From contig NZ_JAJUWT010000007.1 in NCBI RefSeq assembly GCF_021390395.1, forward strand, positions 124,001 to 188,000: a DNA stretch of 64,000 nt, given 5' to 3'. The notes under the pieces were generated by a model. The model was not told the DNA's origin. It was given only the letters and a program-made list of their open reading frames with translations, and ran no database searches. Below, in pieces: positions 52,397-60,000 of the stretch (its first letter is position 1; each line of letters begins with the position of its first letter). This DNA is from Saccharothrix sp. S26. Lineage in GTDB: Bacteria > Actinomycetota > Actinomycetes > Mycobacteriales > Pseudonocardiaceae. The translations under genes were made by a program, and so were the position numbers.

Positions 52397-53461
52397 GTGA
52401 GCCAGCTGTTCAGCCCCTTGACACTCCGCGCCGTCACGCTGCCCAACCGCATCGCCGTCAGCCCGATGTGCCAGTACTCCGCCCAGGACGGCCACCCGAA
52501 CGAGTGGCACCTCGTGCACCTCGGCTCGCGCGCGGTCGGTGGCGCGGGACTGGTGTTCACCGAGGCGACCGCGGTGCAGGCGGTCGGTCGCATCTCGCCC
52601 GAGGACACCGGGCTGTGGGACGACGCGCACGTCGAGTCGTGGCGGCGCGTCGTGGACTTCATCCACGCGCACGGCGCGGTCGCCGGCGTGCAGCTCGCCC
52701 ACGCGGGGCGCAAGGCCTCGACCTACGCGCCGTTCGCGTCGCGTCGCGGCGGGGTCGCCGACGCCGACGGCGGGTGGACGCCCGTCGCGCCCAGCGCCGT
52801 GCCGTTCCACGAGACCTACCGCACGCCGGCCGAACTGGACGCCGACGGCATCGCGCGGGTGGTCGCCGACTTCGCCGCGGCGGCGAAGCGCGCGCTGGCG
52901 GCCGGCTTCCGGGTCGTCGAGGTGCACGCCGCCCACGGCTACCTCCTGCACGAGTTCCTGTCGCCGCTGAGCAACCACCGCACCGACGCCTACGGCGGCT
53001 CCCTGGAGAACCGCACCCGGCTCACGCGCGAGGTCACCGCCGCCGTCCGGGAAGCCGTGGGCGAGGACGTGCCGGTGTTCGTGCGCATCTCCGCCACCGA
53101 CTGGGTCGAGGGCGGCTGGACCGCGGAGGACAGCGTCGAGCTGGCACGCGACCTCGCGGCCCTGGGCGCCGACCTGGTCGACGTGTCCACCGGTGGCAAC
53201 ACGCCCACGGCGGACATCCCGACCGGCCCCGGCTACCAGGTGCCGTTCGCCGAGGCCGTCCGGCGCAAGGCCGACGTGCCCACCGCGGCCGTCGGCTTGA
53301 TCACCGACGCCCGGCAGGCCGAGCAGGTCCTCGCCGATGGCTCGGCCGACCTGGTGCTGCTCGGCCGGGAGCTCCTGCGCGACCCGTACTGGCCGTTGCA
53401 CGCGGCACAGCAACTGGGGGTGCAGGTCAACCCGCCGAGGCAGTACGCCAGGGCGTTGTAG
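52397..53461 (+). CDS. NADH:flavin oxidoreductase, old yellow enzyme (YqjM-like)
   Basis: A 354-residue FMN-dependent ene-reductase. Signatures: LPNRIAVSPMCQYSAQDG near residue 22 with the Cys of the thermophilic/YqjM class, QLAHAGRKAS, the HAAHGYLLHEFLSPLSNHR catalytic stretch near 175 and VGLITDARQAEQVL. It reduces activated C=C bonds such as enones or nitro compounds, often in electrophile stress. GTG at 52397 has CAGGAG 7 nt upstream. Followed by a strong terminator. Confidence 0.93.
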   Translation: MSQLFSPLTLRAVTLPNRIAVSPMCQYSAQDGHPNEWHLVHLGSRAVGGAGLVFTEATAVQAVGRISPEDTGLWDDAHVESWRRVVDFIHAHGAVAGVQLAHAGRKASTYAPFASRRGGVADADGGWTPVAPSAVPFHETYRTPAELDADGIARVVADFAAAAKRALAAGFRVVEVHAAHGYLLHEFLSPLSNHRTDAYGGSLENRTRLTREVTAAVREAVGEDVPVFVRISATDWVEGGWTAEDSVELARDLAALGADLVDVSTGGNTPTADIPTGPGYQVPFAEAVRRKADVPTAAVGLITDARQAEQVLADGSADLVLLGRELLRDPYWPLHAAQQLGVQVNPPRQYARAL

Positions 53462-53474
53462 GGGCCCGCTGCAA

Positions 53475-53513
53475 AGGTTGGGCTGCCGGTCTGGACAACC
53501 GGCAGCCCAACCT
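53475..53513. terminator. Strong bidirectional hairpin terminator
   Basis: A perfect 16-bp stem (AGGTTGGGCTGCCGGT with its complement) and a 7-nt CTGGACA loop, between the convergent old yellow enzyme and DUF3073 genes. Confidence 0.85.
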
Positions 53514-53532
53514 CAGCAGCGGGTGTGGTGTG

Positions 53533-53718
53533 TCAGCGACGGTAGTCGTCGTATTCGTCGTCCGACGGGTCGTCGAAGCGTTCTTCGCTCCGGCGACCAG
53601 CAGCGGACTCGCCGCCGGACAGCTCGCGTTGCAAGGCGTCGACGTCGATGTTGTGAGAGCTGTATTTGAGCTCCCGCGCCACCTTGGTCTGCTTGGCCTT
53701 CGCTCGGCCGCGCCCCAT
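53533..53718 (-). CDS. DUF3073 protein
   Basis: A 61-residue conserved actinobacterial protein (Rv0810c counterpart). It starts MGRGRAKAKQTKVARELKYS and SSHNIDVDALQRELSG, the family signature, and ends in an acidic run (DDPSDDEYDDYRR). Highly conserved but of unknown function; the basic start suggests nucleic-acid contact. ATG at 53718 is the family start. In mycobacteria it lies next to purM; here 22 kb of other genes separate them. Confidence 0.93.
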   Translation of the reverse strand: MGRGRAKAKQTKVARELKYSSHNIDVDALQRELSGGESAAGRRSEERFDDPSDDEYDDYRR

Positions 53719-53880
53719 GGCTCGACCCCCTCGCACAGGGACGGGGGCGGCCGGGGGAACGGCGGCCCCACTCGTCTCGACAACTAGTTCCTGGTAACTA
53801 CCGTACCGTGTCGAAGGGGTTCCCCGCGACGCGGTAGGCGTGACACGTACCGCCAAATCTCACCGTGGGAGGATGCGCGG

Positions 53881-54762
53881 GTGCCTCGACCGTTCGTCGC
53901 CTACCTCAGGGTGTACGAACCGCTGTCGGCTCTTGACGCACCGTTGGCCGATCAGGTGCGAAAAGCCCTGGAAAACGGGGCGTTGAGCCGTGCGGACGTC
54001 GGCGCGCGCGAACGGGAGCTGTGGTTGCGATCACAGCTGGCCCGGCCGCGTCGCCTCCTGCCCGGTGAGCGGTCGGACGGCAGCGTCGCGCCCGACGCGC
54101 CGTTCGACGTGATGACCATCAGCCCCGCCGAGGTGCCGGGGGAGGTCGGCCCCGGTCCCCTGGTCTGCCCGCTCGACCTGCGCGCCCGGTCGGCCGCCGC
54201 CCTGGTCGGCTTCCTGGCCACGGCCACCGGCCCGTTGCGCGAGGAGGCCGTGCCGGTCGAGCCGGAGACGATCCGGTCGCGGGCGTCGGCGGTGATGGCC
54301 GAGCTGACCGCCGGCGCGGTGCACGTCATCTCGACCACCTGGACCGTGCCGCTGCCCTGGTTCGCGCTGGTCGAGCCGGAGGCGCGGCGGGTCGTCCTGG
54401 CGCCGCGGGACGACCCGGAGCGCCAGGTGTCGTGGCGGGTGTCCATGGCGGACGCACGGGCGCGGGTGGCCAGGGCCCACCGGGTGGTGTCGGGCTCGCT
54501 GGGCGAGGCGGGCCCGGCCAAGGTGCTGGCCGACACCGGCCGCTGGCTCGACCACTTCGCGCCGGACTCGGCCGTCGAGCTCGACTACGGCGGCCTGGTG
54601 CAGCTCATCGACGACCAGGACCTGCTGGAGGACAGCTCGGCGGCGGACGTGAACGCGATCGTCGACGCCCTGGAGACCGGTGACGCCGAGGAGGTCGCCC
54701 TCCGGTACGAGCGGCTACGGGAGTTCTGGGGCGAGCTGGCGCGCCGCGAACGGCACGGCTAG
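53881..54762 (+). CDS. Conserved actinobacterial hypothetical protein
   Basis: A 293-residue soluble protein, unrecognised beyond being typical of actinobacteria near DUF3073. It opens RPFVAYLRVYEPLSALD, has a central segment VHVISTTWTVPLPWFALVEP with VVLAPRDDP, and ends with acidic helices (VELDYGGLVQLIDDQDLLEDSSA, DALETGDAEEVALRYERLRE). No membrane segment, signal peptide or catalytic motif. GTG has GGGAGG 9 nt upstream. Its 3' end overlaps the convergent MFS gene by 48 nt. Confidence 0.75.
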   Translation: MPRPFVAYLRVYEPLSALDAPLADQVRKALENGALSRADVGARERELWLRSQLARPRRLLPGERSDGSVAPDAPFDVMTISPAEVPGEVGPGPLVCPLDLRARSAAALVGFLATATGPLREEAVPVEPETIRSRASAVMAELTAGAVHVISTTWTVPLPWFALVEPEARRVVLAPRDDPERQVSWRVSMADARARVARAHRVVSGSLGEAGPAKVLADTGRWLDHFAPDSAVELDYGGLVQLIDDQDLLEDSSAADVNAIVDALETGDAEEVALRYERLREFWGELARRERHG

Positions 54763-55911
54763 CAGCACGCGGGCGCCCACGGCCGCCGCCGCGGCCAGCA
54801 GCAGGGCGGCGGGCCACCCGACGCCCACCGCGACCAGGCCGGCCAACGGCGGCGTGATGGTGGCGCTGAGGTAGTTGGCGCTGTTCTGCATGCCCAGCGC
54901 GATCCCGACCCGCCCGGGCGGCGCCAGCTCGCCCGCGGCCGTGATCGCCACCCCGTTCCAGCACAGCGCCAGGGCCGCCGTGGGCACGAGCACCACGCAC
55001 AACACCCACACAGGGGCCTGGTCGAAGACCGCGCACAGCACGAACCCGACCGCGATCAGCACGCTGAGCACCTTCAACGGCCCGACCCGGGTGGCCGACC
55101 GGTCCGACCAGATGCCCACCACCAGCCGGCCAACACCGCCGCTGACCTGGGCGACGGCGAACAACCCGGCGGCCAGCCCCGCGGCCACGCCGCGGTGGTC
55201 GTGCAGCAGCTCGACCATGAGCGCGGCGGCGGTGAACTGCGGCACGACCAGCAGCCCGCTGGCCGTGCTGAGCCGGATCAGGTCCGGGTCCTTGAGCACC
55301 ACGCCGTGCCGGCCCTGGCCGGACCGCACCGCCCACGGCGGCTCCCGCACCCACAGCGCCACGGCCACCGCCACGACCGCCGTGCCACCCGCGAGCACCA
55401 GGAACGACACCGGCACGCCGGCGTGCAGGGCGATCACCGGCAGCACCGCGGCGGCCAGTGCCGCGCCGAGCGGGGTGGCGGTCTGCCGGATGCCCATGGC
55501 CAGGCCGCGCCGCTGCGCGGGGAACCAGGTCAGCACCGCCCGGCCGCTGGCCGCGTTCACGCTCGCGCCGAACAGCCCCACGCCGACCAGCGCCAACCCG
55601 GCCACCACGGGCCCGTCGAACGCCGCCAGCGCCAGGCACCCGGCCGCGCCGAAGCCGCCGATGGCCATGACCAGCCGCTCGCCGTGCCGGTCGGCCGCCG
55701 CGCCCCACAGCACCAGGGTCAGCATGGTGCCCAGGTTGACCGCGCCGAGCAGCATCCCGACCTGCGGCAACGACAGCCCGAAGTGCTCGCGCAACTGGGG
55801 CGTGATCGCGGGCAGCCCGAGGAACACCGCGGCGTTCGTGCCCTGCGCGACCGCGCCGACCGCGAGCACCACCCAGCGGTAGCGGGGCGAAGTCGAACGT
55901 TGCTGTGCCAT
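54715..55911 (-). CDS. MFS transporter
   Basis: A 398-residue major facilitator with 12 predicted helices. The loop 2-3 motif is GAAADRHGERLVM near residue 70 and the second-half counterpart IWSDRSATRVG near 270. N-terminal helix RYRWVVLAVGAVAQGTNAAVFLGLPAITPQL is of the cyanate/oxalate-like group. Substrate unknown. ATG at 55911. Downstream of rsiG on the same strand with a 46-base gap. Confidence 0.87.
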   Translation of the reverse strand: MAQQRSTSPRYRWVVLAVGAVAQGTNAAVFLGLPAITPQLREHFGLSLPQVGMLLGAVNLGTMLTLVLWGAAADRHGERLVMAIGGFGAAGCLALAAFDGPVVAGLALVGVGLFGASVNAASGRAVLTWFPAQRRGLAMGIRQTATPLGAALAAAVLPVIALHAGVPVSFLVLAGGTAVVAVAVALWVREPPWAVRSGQGRHGVVLKDPDLIRLSTASGLLVVPQFTAAALMVELLHDHRGVAAGLAAGLFAVAQVSGGVGRLVVGIWSDRSATRVGPLKVLSVLIAVGFVLCAVFDQAPVWVLCVVLVPTAALALCWNGVAITAAGELAPPGRVGIALGMQNSANYLSATITPPLAGLVAVGVGWPAALLLAAAAAVGARVLLAVPFAARQLAPELP

Positions 55912-55957
55912 CAACCGGCCACGTTAGGCGGCAGGTCCAGATGGCGGGAGTGTGATC

Positions 55958-56578
55958 CTATTCCTTGGAACGCCCGGGGTTCGCGGGCCAGCCCCGCTCG
56001 GCGGCCAGCAGCTCGTCCACCGAGGCGCTGCCGCTCTGGTACCGCCCGGCGATCTCGGCGTTGAGCAGGTCGACCACGGCCTGCACCTCCCGCCGCCGGG
56101 ACGAGACCGAGGCCTCCTCGCCGACGAACACCCGCAGCGCCAGGTCCAGCTTGTCGTCCGAGAGCGCGCTGACGTCCGACAGGTCCACGTCGGAGACCAG
56201 CGCCTCGACGTGCCGCCGGTGCGCTTCCGCCCGGGACGGCTCCTGCGTCTGGTAGCGCCCGAGGCCCGTCGCGGGTCCGACGGCGTTCGACGCGAGGATG
56301 GTCGCCAACTGGTCGACCACCGCCGAACCGCCCGAGGTCCGCCGCTCCTGCTCGGCCCGCACGATGTCGATCCGCGCGTGCAGCAGCCGCCGCAGGTACG
56401 ACAGGTCGGTCTCCTCCTGCGCCGCCTCGTCGCGCAGCGCGCGCACCTCGGCGAGCGGGAGCCGCTCGACCCCCTCGGTGTAGTCGGGGGCGAGCACCCG
56501 GTCGATACGGCGGCGTCCGCCAGGACGCACCTCGATCACGTACTCATCCTGAGGTAGTTCGCGTCCACCCGCCAACAC
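55958..56578 (-). CDS. rsiG: RsiG, c-di-GMP-dependent anti-sigma factor for WhiG
   Basis: A 206-residue, mainly helical protein carrying the RsiG c-di-GMP signature E(X)3S(X)2R(X)3Q(X)3D on two helices. Helix 2 copy: E155, S159, R162, Q166, D170, an exact match. Helix 1 copy: E56, S60, R63, H67, D71, exact except His for Gln. In Streptomyces, RsiG with c-di-GMP holds the sporulation sigma factor WhiG inactive; here the sigma gene is not in the window. GTG start with GGAAGCAGG upstream. Same strand as BKACE, 21 bases after it. Confidence 0.87.
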   Translation of the reverse strand: MLAGGRELPQDEYVIEVRPGGRRRIDRVLAPDYTEGVERLPLAEVRALRDEAAQEETDLSYLRRLLHARIDIVRAEQERRTSGGSAVVDQLATILASNAVGPATGLGRYQTQEPSRAEAHRRHVEALVSDVDLSDVSALSDDKLDLALRVFVGEEASVSSRRREVQAVVDLLNAEIAGRYQSGSASVDELLAAERGWPANPGRSKE

Positions 56579-56599
56579 AAACCTGCTTCCAAAGTTGTC

Positions 56600-57448
56600 T
56601 CAAACCTGTACCGGACTGCGCACGCCCAGCAGGGCACGCGCGTCCGCGGGCGACAGCGGCGGGCGCTGGGCGATCTTCGCCAGCCCCGCCGCGCGAGCGA
56701 CCAGTTGCGCGTTGTCCCGGACCGGTTGGCCCTTGGCGTACGAGATGGTGTCTTCCATGCCGACCCGCAGGTGACCGCCGGCGGCCAGCGCCGTCAGCAT
56801 CACCGGCAGCGTGGTCCGCCCGATGCCCGTCGCCGAGAACGACGCGCCCTCCGGCAGCAGCCGCAACGCCGCCACCAGCGTCTCCGGGTCACCCGGCATG
56901 CCGCCCGGCACGCCCATCACCAGGTCGACGTGCACCTTGCCGCCCGCGGGCAGCCCGTGCTGGTCCAGCAGCCGCCGCAGCGACGCCAACTGGCCGAGGT
57001 CGAAGATCTCGTACTCCGGGACGATGCCCCGCTCCTGCATCCCCTTGTGCAACGCCACGACGAACTCCCAGCGGTTCAGGAACACGTCGTCGCCGAAGTT
57101 CACCGTGCCCATGGTGCAGGACGCCGAGTCGGGCAGGGCGTCGAGCACCCGCAGCCGGTCGGCCTCCGGGTCGGTCACCGCGCCGCCCGTGGACAGCTGC
57201 ACGATCAGGTTCGTGCGCTCGCGCAGGGCGGCGACCGTCTCCTTCAGCCGCCCGAGGTCCAGCGTCGGCCTGGTGTCCTCGCCGCGGATGTGCACGTGCA
57301 CCATCGCGGCGCCGACCTGCTCGCACGCCTGCGCCGCGCTGACCAGCTCCTCCAAGGTGACCGGCAGGTGGGGTACGTCGGCCTTCGCGTGCTCGGCCCC
57401 GGTGGGGGCGACGGTGAGCAGCGTGCCGTGGGATCCGGGTCGGGACAT
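56600..57448 (-). CDS. Beta-keto acid cleavage enzyme (BKACE)
   Basis: A 282-residue TIM-barrel of the 3-keto-5-aminohexanoate cleavage family, which condenses a beta-keto acid with acetyl-CoA and splits it. Metal-site elements: APTGAEHAKAD near residue 12, MVHVHIRGED near 50 (His pair), and ATGIGRTTLP with the late Glu in VGMEDT. ATG at 57448; the longer frame is Arg-rich. The substrate differs widely among BKACE subgroups and is not predictable here. Third gene of a possible fur-ygfZ-BKACE-rsiG-MFS series. Confidence 0.88.
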   Translation of the reverse strand: MSRPGSHGTLLTVAPTGAEHAKADVPHLPVTLEELVSAAQACEQVGAAMVHVHIRGEDTRPTLDLGRLKETVAALRERTNLIVQLSTGGAVTDPEADRLRVLDALPDSASCTMGTVNFGDDVFLNRWEFVVALHKGMQERGIVPEYEIFDLGQLASLRRLLDQHGLPAGGKVHVDLVMGVPGGMPGDPETLVAALRLLPEGASFSATGIGRTTLPVMLTALAAGGHLRVGMEDTISYAKGQPVRDNAQLVARAAGLAKIAQRPPLSPADARALLGVRSPVQV

Positions 57449-57551
57449 GCCGTGATCCTGGCACAGAACCCGGTCGGACCAGCGACTCAGCGGGGTGGGC
57501 GAACGGAGGAACCGCAGGCAGGCGCGGTGCCCGGTTTTCCGGTCCGGACGC

Positions 57552-58643
57552 TCAGCGGCCGAGGTTGCGCGCCGCCTCACGGCCCAGCCCGGGGGTGTCC
57601 GGCGGCACCGAGTCGGGGTCGACGCTCGCCTGCACCCGGCGGTCCTCCGCGCCGACCAGCAGCTCGGTCTCCGGCGACACCGACCGCTTGACCAGCGCCA
57701 GCACGATCGTGCCCAGCTCGTGGTGCAGCGCCACGCTGCCGACCCGGCCGACCACGCGGTCGTCCACCAGCACCGGGTCGCCGGTCTCCGGCTGCACCTC
57801 CCGTGACCCGTCCAGGTGCAGCAGCAGCATCCGGCGCGGCGGGCGGCCCACGTTGTGCACCTTCGAGACCGTCTCCTGGCCCCGGTAGCAGCCCTTGTCC
57901 AGGTGCACGGCCGAGCCGATCCAGTTCACCTCGTGCGGGATGGTCTTCTCGTCGGTGTCCACGCCCAGCCTGGGCCGCAGCGCCTCCACCCGCAGGGCCT
58001 CGAACGCCCAGCTGCCCGCCGGCCGCGCGCCCGCGCCGGTGAGCCGTGCCCACCAGTCGGCCAGCTCGCCGCGCGGGACCACCAGGTCGACCGCGTCCGG
58101 GCCGGGCCACGTCCTGCGGCGGGCGAAGCCGCCACCCACCGCGACCACGCCGTGCGGGGCGTCGGGCAGCGGCAGGTCCAGCTCGGCGAACACCCGCGCG
58201 ACCTCCGGGCCGACGACGGTCAGCACCGCCAGCTCGGCCGTGGCGTCACGCGGCTCGACCTTCGACCAGAACACCATCTTGGTCAGGTACGCCAGCAGCT
58301 CGCCCGCCCGCGACGCCTCGGTGTCGAGGTAGACGACACCGCCGACGTTCGCCACCGCGGCGTGGTGCTCGACCCGGCCCTGCACGTCGAGGATCAACGC
58401 CTCGGTGCCCTCGCCCTCGCCGAGCGCGGTGAAGTGCTGGCTGGTCAGCGAGTGCAACCAGGTCAGCCGGTCGTCGCCGGGCACCGCGATGACGGCCCGG
58501 TGCGACCGGTCGAACACCGCCGCCGACCTGGCCGCCGAGCGTTGCTCGGCGAACGGGTCGCCGAAGTGCCACGGCACGCCCTGGTCGGGCGTCCCCTCGA
58601 ACGGCGCGACGGCGCCGGGGGCGGTCAACAGCGGTGAGTTCAC
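57552..58643 (-). CDS. ygfZ: Folate-binding protein YgfZ
   Basis: A 363-residue GcvT-like protein (Rv0811c counterpart) that supports Fe-S cluster assembly or repair with tetrahydrofolate. The hallmark K-G-C-Y-x-G-Q-E is present as HLDKGCYRGQETV near residue 245; DRLTWLHSLTSQHF and RLGVDTDEKTIPHEVNW support the fold. GTG overlaps the Fur-family stop (GTGA), so the two genes are translationally coupled. Confidence 0.92.
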   Translation of the reverse strand: MNSPLLTAPGAVAPFEGTPDQGVPWHFGDPFAEQRSAARSAAVFDRSHRAVIAVPGDDRLTWLHSLTSQHFTALGEGEGTEALILDVQGRVEHHAAVANVGGVVYLDTEASRAGELLAYLTKMVFWSKVEPRDATAELAVLTVVGPEVARVFAELDLPLPDAPHGVVAVGGGFARRRTWPGPDAVDLVVPRGELADWWARLTGAGARPAGSWAFEALRVEALRPRLGVDTDEKTIPHEVNWIGSAVHLDKGCYRGQETVSKVHNVGRPPRRMLLLHLDGSREVQPETGDPVLVDDRVVGRVGSVALHHELGTIVLALVKRSVSPETELLVGAEDRRVQASVDPDSVPPDTPGLGREAARNLGR

Positions 58644-59083
58644 TCGGACTCCTTCGGTGCGCTCAGGCACTCGCGGCACGTGCCGGACAGCGCGAGGTGG
58701 CTCGCATCCAGTTCGAACCCGTACTCGTCCCGCAGTGTTCCCCCCAGCGGGGACAGCAGCTCGCACGGCACCTCGTCGACCCGCCCGCACCGGTGGCACA
58801 CCAGGTGCACGTGCTCGTGGGCGTCGACCGAGTAGTTCGGCGCGCCGTGCCCCAGGTGGGTGTGCCGGACCAGGCCGAGCCGGTCGAGCAGGTCGAGCGT
58901 GCGGTAGACCGTGGTGATGTTGACCGTGGGCGCGGTGACCTGGACGCGCTGGCAGATCTGCTCCGGCGTGGCGTGGCCCAGCTCGCGCACGGCGTCCAGC
59001 ACGAGCTGGCGCTGGGGCGTCATCCGCATGCCGCGTTCGTGCAGCGTCTTGCGCAGGGCTTTCGGAGCGCTGGCGGTGTCCAC
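58640..59083 (-). CDS. Fur-family transcriptional regulator
   Basis: A 147-residue metalloregulator. N-terminal winged helix (~15-85: MRMTPQRQLVLDAVRELGHA, TVNITTVYRTLDLLDRLGLV) and C-terminal dimer domain with HEHVHLVCHRCGRVDEVP and CxxC pair near the end (SGTCREC), a structural zinc site. It could be Fur, Zur, Nur or PerR; sequence alone does not decide. GTG start. Diverges from pabC with only 34 bases between, which contain a palindrome. Confidence 0.88.
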   Translation of the reverse strand: MDTASAPKALRKTLHERGMRMTPQRQLVLDAVRELGHATPEQICQRVQVTAPTVNITTVYRTLDLLDRLGLVRHTHLGHGAPNYSVDAHEHVHLVCHRCGRVDEVPCELLSPLGGTLRDEYGFELDASHLALSGTCRECLSAPKESE

Positions 59084-59098
59084 GAAACCGATGGTAGG

Positions 59099-59116
59099 CC
59101 GTGAGTAGTCTCACGG
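59099..59116. promoter_or_regulatory. Palindrome with -10 box TAGTCT between fur and pabC
   Basis: CCGTGAG-TAGT-CTCACGG, 7-bp arms, ends one base before the base preceding the pabC ATG. TAGTCT inside it (59106-59111) fits a leaderless promoter, so binding here would switch pabC and possibly fur. It is GC-rich and unlike standard Fur/Zur boxes. Confidence 0.5.
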
Positions 59117-59117
59117 T

Positions 59118-59960
59118 ATGCGCGTGCTCGCACTGCTGGACGGAACGCTGGCCGACCCCGACGCCCCGCTGATCCGGGTCGACGACCTCGGCCTGATGCG
59201 CGGCGACGGTGTCTTCGAGACCATCCTCGTCGTCGACGGCAAGCCCCGGGAGCTCGGTCCGCACCTGGACCGGCTGGCCCGCTCGGCGGCCATGCTCGAC
59301 CTGCCCGAACCGGACCGCGCGGCGTTCGAGCGCGCCGTCGATCTCGTGCTGGACAACTGGACGGGCGGCGCGGAGGTCGCGCTCAAGCTCGTCTACACGC
59401 GCGGCGTCGAGGGCGGTGACGGCACGCCGACCGGCTTCGCGCTGGGCATGGACATCTCGCCGAAGGTGATGGCGCAGCGCGCCGAGGGCATCGCCGCCGT
59501 CACCCTGGACCGCGGTGTCGAGCCGGGCCTGATGGAGCGCGCGCCCTGGCTGCTGCTCGGGGCCAAGTCGCTGTCGTACGCGGTGAACATGGCCGCGCTC
59601 CGCGAGGCGGAACGGCGCGGCGCGGCGGAGGTCGTGTTCACCACGTCGTCCGGCTCGGTGCTGGAAGGCCCCACCTCCACGCTGATCATGGCGCGCGACC
59701 GGACCCTGACCACGCCGCCCGCCGAGCTGGGCATCCTGCCCGGCACCACGCAGGCCGCGCTGTTCCGCGCCGCCGAACGCGAGGGCTGGGCGGTCGAGGT
59801 GCGGCCGGTGGCGGTGGAGGAGCTGTACTCGGCGGACGGCGTGTTCCTGGTGTCGAGCGTCCGCAAGATCACCCGCGTGCACACGTTGGACGGCAAGGCG
59901 CTGCCCGACGCCGCCGAGCTGCACGCGCGGCTGGCCGAGCTGTACGAGTCGGAGTATTAG
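59118..59960 (+). CDS. pabC: Aminodeoxychorismate lyase-like class IV aminotransferase
   Basis: A 280-residue PLP enzyme (Rv0812 counterpart) of fold type IV. PLP-site features: GDGVFETILVVDGKP near residue 30, VYTRGVEGGD, the Schiff-base Lys in LGAKSLSYAVNMAALREA near 155, and the phosphate-binding GILPGTTQAAL. Likely role: 4-amino-4-deoxychorismate to p-aminobenzoate for folate, which fits its folate-linked neighbour ygfZ; a branched-chain or D-amino acid transaminase is possible. ATG appears leaderless. Confidence 0.85.
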   Translation: MRVLALLDGTLADPDAPLIRVDDLGLMRGDGVFETILVVDGKPRELGPHLDRLARSAAMLDLPEPDRAAFERAVDLVLDNWTGGAEVALKLVYTRGVEGGDGTPTGFALGMDISPKVMAQRAEGIAAVTLDRGVEPGLMERAPWLLLGAKSLSYAVNMAALREAERRGAAEVVFTTSSGSVLEGPTSTLIMARDRTLTTPPAELGILPGTTQAALFRAAEREGWAVEVRPVAVEELYSADGVFLVSSVRKITRVHTLDGKALPDAAELHARLAELYESEY

Positions 59961-59964
59961 GGGT

Positions 59965-59995
59965 GTGGCCCCGGGCTCGTCGTGCCTGGGGCCAC
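59965..59995. terminator. Bidirectional hairpin between pabC and chitinase
   Basis: GTGGCCCC and GGGGCCAC (8 bp), extended by GGC/GCC past one mismatch around TCGTCGT, in the 40 bases between convergent genes. Confidence 0.75.
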
Positions 59996-60000
59996 GACAC

